A model generated the notes under the pieces. The model was not told the DNA's origin. It did not search any database and was given only the letters and a program-made list of their open reading frames with translations. Positions 25,501 through 35,574 of a DNA stretch of 64,000 nucleotides are shown piece after piece; the stretch's first letter is position 1, and each line of letters opens with the position of its first letter. Source of the DNA: Erigeron canadensis (taxonomy: Eukaryota; Streptophyta; Magnoliopsida; Asterales; Asteraceae); contig NC_057763.1 in NCBI RefSeq assembly GCF_010389155.1, positions 5,146,649 through 5,210,648 of the forward strand. Reading direction: 5' to 3'. A program made the translations under genes and the position numbers.

Positions 25501-25813
25501 CATACGCTAACAGACCTACCCGATACCCTGACCATTTCCAATCAACCTTATTCGACCTACCAACTCTTCTTAATGCGTCTAGATCAAGGCGCTAACCTTC
25601 CATAGGCGTACGTACATTTTTACTAATGGGTTGCCTCCTCCTCTTGCCCTCAACTTTAACATTGTCTTAATGTATGTGCAAGATGAATAACCTACTTAAG
25701 ATTTTGACCATGTGATATAATTAACTGCAGGTACTCTCCCGGTACATCCTGTTGATGTGAATGCTGATAAGAATCGAGAGAATGTTTTACAGTCTGAGGA
25801 CGAGGAAGGATGA
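20346..25813 (+). CDS. Plant-specific small protein, probably mitochondrial, unknown function
   Basis: Predicted exon 1 is 20346-20733 and exon 2 is 25731-25813, joined in phase 1, giving 156 aa. The N-terminus (MARFLSQTLIRSSSLSSS) is Arg/Ser-rich with no acidic residues, as in a mitochondrial presequence. The core has IIVKESAPDWIPFVPGSSYW and VPP (about residues 73-95), then RGYPSSAYFLH. I recall this SAPDW-PFVPG motif from conserved plant proteins of unknown function. Exon 2 supplies an acidic C-terminus (NVLQSEDEEG) behind a TGCAG acceptor. Donor: CACG/GTATTC. The 4,997-bp intron contains a second, broken copy of exon 1 and several transposons. No closer exon 2 was found, so the joining is inferred from phase and from the usual C-terminus. 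The alternative is that exon 1 is read alone, ending at 20780. Confidence 0.65.
20807..21070 (-). mobile_element. Helitron-like insert in unit A
   Basis: On the minus strand it starts TCTATACTACATTATAAAAC and ends near CTAG (20807-20810). A GGCGGCGG-type block lies just inside the 3' end, as in other family members. The counterpart in unit B (23871-24165) shows that it was present before the duplication. Confidence 0.5.
22668..23068 (+). pseudogene. Dead copy of exon 1
   Basis: The ATG at 22668 is kept and the reading starts MARFLSQTLFRSS. A TTA-to-TGA change stops it at codon 30 (22755-22757), and a one-base loss shortly after shifts the frame. The remainder in the shifted frame still shows APNWIPFVPGSSYWVP, so the lesions are limited. 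The donor region is also one base shorter than in unit A. It lies inside the intron of the intact copy and could act as a cryptic exon. Confidence 0.88.
23128..23614. mobile_element. Near-perfect foldback MITE, copy 1
   Basis: Two arms of about 230 bp are almost exact reverse complements around a loop near 23375 (GACTTGCATAC). Left end GGTGAGAAGTTATTTTGAGA; right end TCTCAAAATAACTTTACC. It is flanked by (TA)n runs on both sides and has no coding capacity. A second copy is at about 46035-46509. Confidence 0.85.
23871..24165 (-). mobile_element. Helitron-like insert in unit B
   Basis: The counterpart of the insert at 20807-21070. On the minus strand it starts TCTATATCTATGCTACATTA and has a GGCGGCGG block near its other end. 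The CTAG of unit A is CAAG here, so the 3' terminus has decayed. Confidence 0.45.
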
Positions 25814-27001
25814 ACTCATAGCTACTGCCTACCACAAGTTCTGAGTACGTTATCCTGTCATTTACTCTGTAACCCAAGTCAACGACACTAGTTGGTTCTT
25901 TAATTTGAATTTGTATACAGGACACTTCCTACTGTACATATTTTCTGAAGTTAGGAGCCATGGGTTGAAGAACGTGAAATGAACTTGTTTGTACAATTGG
26001 AACTTGTTTGAAATGAACTTGTTTTGACCCTTAGCATTAGTAAAGAACACAATGTAGTTTTTATGTAGTATAAGTTTAATGTTGTAACTTTTCAATGACT
26101 TGAATCAGTGGATATATTGTATGTACTCAATTATTTAGTTAGCTGCAATGTTTGTTTAACGCTTTATAACTTATGCTCGCTTTGTGAGGTAGTAGATGTT
26201 TTAGACTTGCATATTGTTTAAAGTATTATAACGATTCGACTGATGATCAATGTAATACCCCAAATAAAATATTCTTATAAATAAGTAAATTTGAACTTTA
26301 AATATAACGTGAACGGTACCTGCGCATTGCGGCGGCTGTAGAATTAGCGGCGGTGAGATGGTGGGGTGATAGGTCATAGGAGGTGATAGATCATAGAGTG
26401 TAATAGCCAAATACCTTAGCCGTACGGGCTCTGCTCTCGGATTTAGAAATCCGTTGAAAATATAGTGATTTGTGAATGACATTTTTAATAAAAGAGCATG
26501 AAATTTTAAAAACAATATAATTTTTATGATTTATCAATGTACGGTTTTTGTACGGTTTTTAATATAAAATATTTTGAATGAATTAGATTAATAAAATGAT
26601 TAATGGAGGAGAGAAAAAAATGAGTAGTTGAGATTTGAGGGAGAGATGAAAATGAAAGTTGAAAGTTTTAGGGCTTTGATGTATACGCATTATCATGTGG
26701 ACATTGTTGAAATTGAAAGTTGAAACCTTATTTGCTTTATAATGCGAGCATGGTACCCGCGTAATGCGGCGGCGAGTCGGCGATGACGGTGGTGGTGACA
26801 TCTATTGGTGTAGGTTAAAGTATTTGATTTAAAGGGGTTAGTAGAGATATTTTATAATATAATGGACTAATGGTGTAATTTAATATTAAGGGTTGATGGT
26901 AATTTAATTCATTAAAGGTATTTTGATCAATTCACATGTCCCATTTATGTAAACTTTCAACATAAGGGTTATAATTTATATATATATATATATACACCCT
27001 A
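25814..27001. other. 3' flank and Helitron-family relics
   Basis: About 25814-26200 is the probable 3' UTR and downstream flank of the small gene. Two GC-rich patches, 26318-26365 and 26748-26800, contain CGCATTGCGGCGGC and CCGCGTAATGCGGCGGCG. They resemble the hairpin and GGTGG-rich zone of the Helitron-like family but lack clear ends. No gene was found. Confidence 0.4.
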
Positions 27002-27365
27002 TAGGGGAGCCATCCAATAAGAATAAGATTAAAATAAGAACAAGTAAGAACCGATAGGAGACTTCCAAATCATCAATCATTAAAAAGGGTAATACAGACA
27101 ATTGAAAAATATAATTAATTTATAATTTTTTACCAAACAGTTTTAGATTATATAAAGTTAACTCCCTTTTTAAATTTTATAAATCAGTGTATGTATATGC
27201 GTATTGTTAATATTTATCTATCTGTGTGCGTGTGTTTAAAACAAATCAGTAATTGTGTATGGGTTTTTCTCATTAATACATTGGATGTAAGCAGTTTACC
27301 AGAGGGATGCAAAAATAAACTTTGTTGCAAAGCAATTCTCAAACTTTCGAAAATGACTTCTATGT

Positions 27366-27525
27366 TGGATGCACATCTCCTTTATAAAATGGATGCACAA
27401 CTTCAATTCGATGGGATACTCCTTTATAAATTGGATGCACAACTTCAATTCGATGGGATACTCCTTTATAAATTGGATGCACAACTTCAATATTATAAAA
27501 TGGATGCATAACTCTTTTATAAAGT
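27366..27525. repeat. 42-bp minisatellite
   Basis: Nearly identical units containing GGATGCACAACTTCAATTCG and GATACTCCTTTATAAATT run in tandem, with shorter degenerate units at both edges. It creates chance open frames on both strands. It lies within the element at 27002-28467. Confidence 0.8.
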
Positions 27526-27637
27526 GGATGCACATGATATTAGTATATGAAAACTGCTTTTTGTTAACTGCCAACATCGTGTAGCACAAATGAATGCATT
27601 TTTGTTTTATATTTTTCTATATACTTACCCTCTTATC

Positions 27638-28306
27638 TAGGGGTGAGTACGGTTCGGTTTGGCTTTTAACTAAAACCGAAACCGAACCCTTATAATTCGG
27701 TTTTTGAAAACTAGAACCATTGGGTTTTGGTTTTTTCGGTTTGTGTCTATTTTGGTTCGGTTTTTCGGTTTTAGTCTGTTTTTAACCACTTGTGGTTTGG
27801 GTCAAATTGAGCTTCAAAACTTTATAAGTTTATACCCTATAATTACACCTTAACTAATTTCAACAAGTTTTCAAAACAATATTAGTAATAATATATAACA
27901 CTACAACAATGACAACAAATCCATAAAAGTAAGTTGTACAAACTTCAAACAAATTTTATATATAACTATTTATATCTTTTAGGCGTTGTTTAATTATACA
28001 ATTATTAAAACAAATTATTTTTGTTATATATTTTCACTTAAAACATATAAATGATATTATTATATACACCTAAAAATGCAAATATAATAACATATTTATC
28101 AAAAATTAATAATAAAATGATATAAATATAAAATAAAGTAAAAATATATAGTTTTGGTTCAGTTTGATTTTTATAGTTCAGTTTTTCATTAGAAACCAAA
28201 ACCGAATCACAACTTTCGGTTTTTAGAAAACAAAAATCAATGGTTTTTGGTTTTTTCGGTTTTTATGGTTTTTTTCGGTTTTCGGTTCGGTTTTTGCTCA
28301 CCCCTA
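27638..28306. mobile_element. hAT-type non-autonomous element 1
   Basis: Terminal inverted repeats TAGGGGTGAG and CTCACCCCTA, with 8-bp flanks CTCTTATC (27630-27637) and CTTTTATC (28307-28314), one mismatch. The subterminal zones are rich in CGGTTTTTCGGTT motifs in both orientations, as in many plant hAT MITEs. It has no transposase. Confidence 0.8.
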
Positions 28307-28506
28307 CTTTTATCCTTTAATAGACATGTAAAAAGACATCTTGCCATTAATTGAATTAATTATTACAAAACACCCTTAATCATCTTAGTCTTTAATTTAT
28401 TTCATCCAATGATCAGAAACTCCTCACTATTCTCATTTTGAAACTGTTATCACCGGAAGCTACCCTAAAGCTACCATATATGTATATATACACATATATA
28501 ATAATG

Positions 28507-28508
<2 letters not shown>

Positions 28509-28591
<83 letters not shown>
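28509..28591. repeat. (TAA)n microsatellite
   Basis: About 27 uninterrupted TAA units. The sequence just after it (AGGTCCTAATTTTATTTCTA onward) is repeated, diverged, at about 31070-31245, next to another (TAA)n tract. The microsatellite is therefore part of a dispersed element. Confidence 0.95.
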
Positions 28592-30360
28592 GGTCCTAAT
28601 TTTATTTCTATACAAATAAGAACCCTTGGATGAATTTCATCTTAAATTTAGAACCATTAGATCAAATTTAATTAATTCAACTTTATTAAATAACAATATT
28701 AATAATTATACTTTATATGATTAAAAAAAAAAAACCCCTTAAATTATATACCATAAATAAATATTATGGAGTATTAATAATGACCGTAAATTAGGTAGAT
28801 GTACGCGTAAAACTCCCTTTATGAATGTACCATAAATATACCTAATAATAATAATACAGTATAAGTATTAATCTACATCTATAATATATATATACTAGAT
28901 TATTTTCCCGCGTAATACGCGAGATAAATATATTAAATTTTCATTATAACATAATCAAGTACTTATGGACGATAAAACATGTTAAAATTTGATGATATTA
29001 TCATTTAGAAAATTTTTTGTATCAAAAATGGGTAGTAGGATATGTATGTTATATCTTTATAACACGGTACCCATGTAATGCGGAGATGGTGGCGGCAACG
29101 GGTGGTAATGGCGGTTAATATTAGTGGTGGTGATAGTATCAAGTGATGTAAGTAGTTTAAAATATAAATTAGTTTATTAATAACGAATTAGGTAATTTAT
29201 AATAACTTTTTCCATTGGGGGGTCATTAAGGACAATTGTCTTATTTCCAATCTAAACTTTCTTAAAGCATAATCTAAAGGGAAGTAATATTAGACAGTGT
29301 TTGGTAATGTCTTAATTAAAAGTCACGACTTAATTTTAATTGTCTAAATTTCTTAAGTCAATCAAATACGTTTGTTTGTTGACTTAATACCTAAAAGCTA
29401 ATGTATAATTATCACTTCTATTTCTAGAAGGATGGGGTGTTTGAATTTTGATTAAAAAGAGAGATTTAATAAAGTTGTAGTTAAATGTAGTAACTACCTG
29501 CTTGTAACATCCCAAAATTTAAAATGTTATTGTTTATATATAGATTATTACTTTTATATTATTATTATTATGTTTGATAGATTATACTAATTTATTAGTT
29601 ATAAAAGATAAATTTTGTAAATTTGCAAATAAAAATCTCTAAGGTCATATTTAAAAAAGGGATGTGTATTTATAATTTCATTTATTTATTCAATTTAGAT
29701 ATTTAAATAATATTTGGGCTTTTAAGATTGAAAAATCTAAGTTTGAAGCTGATCAAATATATTACTTGCTAAATAGATTTATGTATTACTATATTAAGTC
29801 AAAAGTTTATTTTATTTATGACATCAGTTTATTCATCAAAAGATATAACTAAAAGCATAGAAATATATCTAAGAATAAATGATGTGGCGGTGTGGTGGCG
29901 ATGGCGGATAGTGGTGGTGGTGGCAACGTCAACAATGACGGTTGGTGGGGAATGTGATGGCGCTTGTGCTCTGGTGGTGGCAATGACGATAAGTGGTGGT
30001 GGTAGTGGCGGTGACGACAGTAGCGTTGTAGTTATTAACTTATTGATGTAAAAATAACGTAATTGATGTAAAAGGGGGTGATATAGTTATTTTAGGGTTG
30101 ATTGATATATGTTACAAATAATTTCATTAAAAGCATTATTATAGATATTATATTAAGTGAATATATGACAAGGTTCAAAAATTCTTTTATGAATAAGCAA
30201 GAACTGATGAGTTCAAACTTTTATTTACACCCCTTAGATCAAAATACTAATATCATTACCAAATTTATTATTTAGATAAATACAATATTATTGCTTTACT
30301 TTAGATAATTAAATTTTCCAATCAAATTGATCACTCCTTCCATTTCATTATCTATAATTT
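28592..30360. other. Repeat relics, no gene
   Basis: A Helitron-like 3' terminus on the minus strand lies at 28895-28921: CTAG, then ATTATTTTCC, then palindrome CGCGTAATACGCG. GGTGG-rich blocks at 29063-29140 and 29880-30020 resemble the subterminal zone of the Helitron-like family. The TGATGTAAAAG block after the second block (from about 30042) recurs near 23926 and 40226. TGTAACATCCC at about 29505 looks like an LTR start without an end. A 77-codon frame at 29818-30051 comes from the GGTGG repeats and is not a gene. Confidence 0.45.
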
Positions 30361-30365
30361 TAATA

Positions 30366-30883
30366 TATACTATAAGACAGTTGAACTAATGACTAATTAA
30401 CCAATCACGTCGTTCAATTTCATCAAATTGACTTTTGATGATGTCATCATTTAGATAAACTACAAACTAAAAATCCTAATAATCATTATCCAAATATATT
30501 ATTATATTAATATTTATATTAATTTGTAGAAAAAGTCTCATTAATTTACACTTTTTTGTTTTCCATCAATAATTTACACTTTTTAGCCCTAAATATTTAA
30601 TTTATATTTATTTTTTGCCATCAACTTGAAAGAATTTTTTAAAATTTACAATCATTTAATAAAATAAAAAAAATTTAACATATGAAAAAATTTATTTGTG
30701 ATCCTGCGCCATCAATATGTCTAAGCTAATAATGACAGTGACGAACCTATGATTATTGTACTACAACTTGCAAAATATAACACTTAAAAATGTGTTTCTT
30801 TAAAATTATAAGTTTTTATGACTTAAATGTATGAAGATCTAATATTGATAATATCGCACACTGGATACGGGTCTAAAATCTAG
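30366..30883 (+). mobile_element. Helitron-like repeat, copy 2
   Basis: A shorter relative of 19425-20228. It shares the start TATACTATAAGACAGTTGAA, the AATCATTATCCAAATATA block and the end TCTAAAATCTAG (CTAG at 30880-30883) behind a weak hairpin (CACTGGATACGGGTC). Copy 1 has about 290 extra bases in the middle. Confidence 0.55.
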
Positions 30884-30889
30884 TATATA

Positions 30890-31243
30890 ACTAAAAGAGA
30901 AGGTTGAGGGTACACTTGCACCCTTTATCTTCTCCTTTAGCCTAATACTCCTTCCTTATTAATCCTCTATTTTTTTTAATATTTATTTAATAAAAGACCA
31001 ATCTTTAATAAAAAAATCTTATAAAAAAATCTTTATTATTATTATTATTATTATTATCTACCAATATATATAAGGTCTTAAATTTATTTTTAAACAAATT
31101 AGAACCTTTGGATGAATTACATCTTTCATTTATAATCATTAGATCAAATTTAATTATTTCAATTTTGATAAATGATAATATTAATACTTTACTTTATACG
31201 ATTTGTCAAAATATACCCTTTTTAATTATTATAATATACCATA

Positions 31244-31324
<81 letters not shown>

Positions 31325-31325
31325 C
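30890..31325 (+). repeat. Dispersed element with (TAA)n tract
   Basis: The sequence from AACTAAAAGAGAAGGTTGAG onward is present as a reverse complement at about 45415-45567. Shared landmarks are TTAGCCTAATACTCC and AATCCTCTATTTTTTT. A pure (TAA)n run occupies about 31244-31323. The ends are not resolved. Confidence 0.65.
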
Positions 31326-31433
31326 GATTTTCGAACTCTTACCTTCCCTACTTTTCATATTGTGATATTATATTATTTACTAGCTTTGTTAATCATTAAT
31401 TTGCATCAATCATCTTTTAGTAGTTCTTCAAGT

Positions 31434-31483
31434 ATGTCGGAAACAACAACTAACCCAAGCTCATCCTCCTTCGTCAACTACAG
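31434..31483 (+). other. Orphan first-exon-like segment
   Basis: ATG followed by a Ser/Thr-rich peptide (MSETTTNPSSSSFVNY) runs into a donor-like CAGGTCTGTT at 31484. No downstream exon was recognised in the AT-rich kilobase that follows. It could be a captured gene fragment carried by the adjacent repeat, or chance. Confidence 0.2.
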
Positions 31484-31489
31484 GTCTGT

Positions 31490-32358
31490 TAACTTTTTTT
31501 TTCTTAATTCCTAAATTTTATATTATATTGTTTAATTTTTTTTACATTATTCAACACCTTTCGTATTATGTTGGAAATTTTATTAAATTATCATTTTATA
31601 TCAGATTTTTATCATATAACGTAATAAATATTGGTTATACGTATTTAACTTTACATTGTTAGTATCTTATGATATTTAGATAAAATACATTACCAACATT
31701 TGTACGGTGCCTACAATAATCAAAAAATAAAAAATTGTAAAAATAGTAATATCACCATTTTTAATATCTTTTATCAATATTTTTTAAAACAAGGTATTAG
31801 AAAAATAGCTTTATTATTTTATAAATTATGAGATCTCATATATATTATACTTATATTTATATATTTATTTTGGATCTACTGTTTTAAAAAATCTATACAT
31901 AAAGAAAAAATTTATGTTTGTTAAACTACCATAAATAATCCACCATTGATTAAATATCATACAAATTTATTTATTTTGCAAGAAGTTACAATGAGTACAA
32001 ATTGATATTAATTAAAAATTTTAATAAAAAAATCAGCGATTTTTAATAAAAAAGTTTCAAATATATTTTCATTTTATATTTTTATTGAGATGACAATTCA
32101 CATAAAGGACCATCAACGCTTGTGAATCAATTGAGTACTTTGTACCTTTTATTTTCATGTTTAACCAATCTCAATAGTAGATAAAGCACCTTAAGACCCT
32201 TACACAATTATAAGTCCCAGGTTGTTCATCCTAGCTGACTGTAAGTCTAAGCTGACTTTTACACCCAACTTTGTGTTTTATCTTCATCATCAACTTAAAT
32301 CAAATGCTTTAATTGAAAGTCCCAACTACGAATAGATGAGTGCTGAAGACACCTCTAT
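31490..32358. other. AT-rich stretch, no feature recognised
   Basis: Strongly AT-rich to about 32090, then more balanced sequence that may already belong to the outer part of the LTR described next. No coding frame is credible. Confidence 0.4.
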
Positions 32359-33290
32359 GTTAATGGTGAGTGTACTTTGCAACACTTTCACTTAATCTGG
32401 ATGTGACCAGTTTAGAGTGAACAGTGTACCAGATTAACTGGAGTTATACTTATTAAGGTGACAAATCGAATAAGTAAATATAATGCAATAGTGTAAAGTA
32501 ATTAAAGTAAATTGGTGAGACAATATGTAATTTTTCAAGTGTATTTTATTTATTGATTGTTAAATAAAATACAAGGTTGTTGCCGAACCAAGATAATACA
32601 TGAATGTAAATATCCTAACAACCTATGAAATACAATTGATCTAAACTTGGAAATTCTCTTAACAATCGAAACACTTAGAGTTGTGAAATGTTTCTTTTTG
32701 CGATTGAGAGAATATTGCACAAGTTCACCAACAATATTGCAGAATGTGTGTGTTTGCAAAGTTGTTGAAATGCTTGGGCAATGACCTCTATTTATAGTCG
32801 AAGGTTGAGCATTGGGATCTCAACTTCGACGTACAAATATGTTTGATAGCAGACAAAAGTATTAGTAAATAATTCTTTGTGTGTGTGTTAAATAAAGTAA
32901 GACAAAAGGTTACTATATTCAACCACTCTACATCTTTGCACTTTTATCCACAGACAAGATTATTCTCCGGGTAAAAGGATGTAGTGAAAAGGTCCTCCTC
33001 GTAATTAGTGTAAATCTTTGTAAAGGCATTTACACTTGAGGATCTCCAGTTGATTAATCTGGTAGAAAGTCAACTGGGCTTCGCTGCCATTGCCTTTCTC
33101 TTTCTTCCACTTGTTGTCTTTGACTTCAACTGGAATGTCTTCAGATTGTTGTTCTTCAGATCTCAATTGGAGGAAGTTGTCAGTTGCATAAACTGTACAT
33201 TGCAACTGGACTTCAAATATTTCGGACAATTCTTCATGCTCTCCAGATGTAACTGGAGAGATCCAGTTTTCAGCAAAACTGGACCTAACA
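32359..33290 (-). mobile_element. 3' LTR of a minus-strand retrotransposon
   Basis: The higher-coordinate end is firm. Read on the minus strand the LTR starts TGTTAGGTCCAGTTTTGC directly after a purine tract (AGGGGGAATT, 33291-33300), the expected PPT/LTR junction. The body has short CCAGTT/AACTGG motifs and a TATA-like TCTATTTATAG near 32790. The far end is a guess, set at a TGTTA (32359). I could not find a target duplication. Confidence 0.6.
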
Positions 33291-33300
33291 AATTCCCCCT
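33291..33300 (-). other. Polypurine tract
   Basis: AGGGGGAATT on the minus strand, immediately before the TGTTAGG LTR start. This primes plus-strand DNA synthesis in LTR retrotransposons. Confidence 0.65.
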
Positions 33301-33563
33301 AATTGTCCTGAAATATTGCCAAGTAATTTCAAACTTGTTTCTATATAAGTGTAAGTTTGAAATACTTGTGTTTGATAAAACCTATTAATTTTCCAAGCCA
33401 TTTTTATAGATCATCAAATGCCTTGGGTTCAATTTTAATTGTATGTAGATCTTATCAGTTATCTAACTTGTGAATTACAATCTGGAAACTTGTATATACA
33501 CAATTTTACAATGAAGTTACAAGAAAGTAAATAAAATTACAAGCAGATAGATAGAAGGAAAAC

Positions 33564-34375
33564 TTAAACAGATGGCCCTTCGCCAGTTTTCCTTCTCTTG
33601 GCAACCGATGAAATTGGCTGTTTGTCTTCCAAATCAAAGCCCAATCTTTCTTCAATATTTTCCTTGAACTTGATCAGGTTTTGCAATACATACTCCCATC
33701 CTTTTTCTGTCTTGTTCTTATGCTGCCTATTCTCCAACAAATTCAACATCTCCACATGCTTTGAATGACCATACTGATAGACATCAGGGTTCTCAGTTGT
33801 TCTTTTGGGTCCACCAAAGTATTGAACCTCAACCACAAAATGTTTGGCACCAGGTTTGATCGAAACCTTCACATCGGTGATCTTACCTTTATTGTGCCTT
33901 CGACGCTGTACATCAGATAAGTATGTGCGAGCCTCTGATTCATTTGTCAGTTTGATCTTGCTCGTGCTCAGTTTGTGAGTAGCAGCTCGAATATCATCAG
34001 TTGTGGGTTCAGTTGGTTCTACCCAAGTCGTCAGGTTTGCATCTCTTGACAAGGCTTTTTGTTTTCTGCCCTTGGACTTGGTTGGAGTTAATACTTTGTT
34101 GACCACTTTCTTTACTTGTTCAATTCGTTTGAGAATCCCTTCTGACCTTATCTCTTTAGCCTTTTCCACTGATACATTCAAACACTTGGCATCAAAACCA
34201 GCTTCATCGTCTTGGTAGTGTTTGTCCAGTTCTACTTCAAGCATTTCCTTCAGGGCATTGACAATCCTTGGATCTTCTTTTATTTTCTTGTATTCCAACA
34301 GTTGCAAGCCAAGGAGTTGTGCGTTAGTTACATCAACAAGAGTGGTTGGAAGATTTTTTCTTGTGAACGTGGAAG
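33564..34375 (-). CDS. Truncated retrotransposon ORF upstream of the 3' LTR
   Basis: The open frame runs from just after a stop near 34376 to 33564. The first ATG is at 34307 (247 aa), but in-frame residues upstream (TFTRKNLPTTLVDVTNAQLL) suggest that the true start was lost. The protein is Lys-rich and mostly helical by composition. A basic patch occurs at TPTKSKGRKQKALSRD, a central SEARTYLSDVQRRRHNKGK segment, and an SVAKRRKTGEGPSV end that could be a nuclear localisation signal. It lacks RT, integrase and protease motifs. Its place between PPT/LTR and a truncation point says it is the 3' coding part of the same element. I cannot name a family. Confidence 0.55.
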
Positions 34376-34443
34376 CTTAGAAGTAGTATACTAGTATAGG
34401 TTTATTTCCACTATATATTATATAGGATAGTTGTTTTCTTTTA

Positions 34444-34673
34444 GGGATTAATCACTGGATAACCAACGTACTTTCTCATATGTAGATGGTTGCCCAGTGA
34501 ACTAAAAAAATGTTGTAAATTATCAACTAACTTGTAAATTTTGTATATGTTTAACCAATACATGACTTGTTTACCTACAATAACAGGTTAAATGCTTTTT
34601 CTTTTTAATTTAATTAAAATCATTGATGATGTGGATGTTAAAAGTTAAAAATCATTTTTCACAAATCATAAAT

Positions 34674-34706
<33 letters not shown>

Positions 34707-35564
34707 CACACTCCGGCAACCACTATCAGAGACCACAACCACTGGCGACTACCAGTCCGCAACCACCACCGGAGACGGGAGACCACTACCCAACCCAGTA
34801 AAACCTGAATAAATCCATCCCCATCTAATACACCATCTAAACCCGACTCTTTCTTTGTTTTTGTCTTTACTTCCCAAACTTACCAGATAAGGTTTCAAAA
34901 TGTATCACTCTTTTTCTCTTTTCTTCTAATTCCTAAGGTTTACAAACCCATACTCTGAATCCCATATCTCTTTCAACCTTACAATTCTAAGCCCAAAAAT
35001 CAAAAATAAATCTAATACACATACACACTCAAAATCCCATATTCTCGTTATGCTACGTCGTGGATCTGATGGGAATAGAGATAGTGAAACTAAAGCATTT
35101 GTCTATGAATGGTCGTGGGGGTTTTCTGGTACGTGAGTGGGGTTTTGGAAGATATATGTTGATAAAGATTGCGTTTGGATTATTTGTTTGATTAAATCAG
35201 GGTTTGGATTATTTATATATGTATAATGGGCATGTAAAAATTGTGTTGGGGAAGAAGCAAATAAGTATATTTGCAGATGTATATGTATATATGTGTGAAT
35301 ATGTGTATGTCTATGGAGGATGAAAATATAAAAAAGGATCATGTCATCTGTTTATTAATATCCACATCATCAATTTTATCTCCACATCAGTAATTTATTT
35401 AATAAAATGAAAAGTAACCTGCTATCACCTGTAAACAAGTTACATATTGTTTAATCATGTACAAAATTTACAAGTTCCTTGGTGATATACATTAATATTT
35501 TTATTTACTAGGCAACCATGTACAAACGAGAAAATACATTACTCATCCAGTGATTAATCCCTTA
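34444..35564. mobile_element. Long-TIR (Mutator-like or foldback) element
   Basis: Left arm (from GGGATTAATCACTGGATAA at 34444 to about 34645) and right arm (about 35345-35561) are inverted copies, diverged but alignable over about 200 bp. Shared motifs are ACTTGTAAATTTTGTA and TTGATGATGTGGAT. A 10-bp direct repeat TTTTCTTTTA flanks it at 34434-34443 and 35565-35574, consistent with the 9-11 bp duplications of Mutator elements. The inside is non-coding, with an (AC)n run at about 34673-34698. The three bases TTA between right TIR and repeat leave the exact border open. Confidence 0.65.
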
Positions 35565-35574
35565 TTTTCTTTTA

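Larger units (their letters stand above)
27002..28467. mobile_element. (TA)n-bounded foldback element split by a hAT insertion
   Basis: Left end TATAGGGGAGCCATCC follows a (TA)n run. The right end, read in reverse, is TTTAGGGTAGCTTCCGG next to TATATGTATA. The subterminal AAAATAAGAACAAGTAAGAA (left) and AAAATGAGAATAGTGAGGAG (right, reversed) are inverted relatives. The hAT element at 27638-28306 lies inside. Pairing is weak in places, so the single-element call is moderate. Confidence 0.5.

Noticed and set aside
27191..27589. Open frames on both strands over the 42-bp repeat
   Set aside because: Repeat-derived; no conserved protein features.
29818..30051. Val/Gly-rich 77-codon frame
   Set aside because: Comes from a GGTGG-rich repeat shared with Helitron-like relics.
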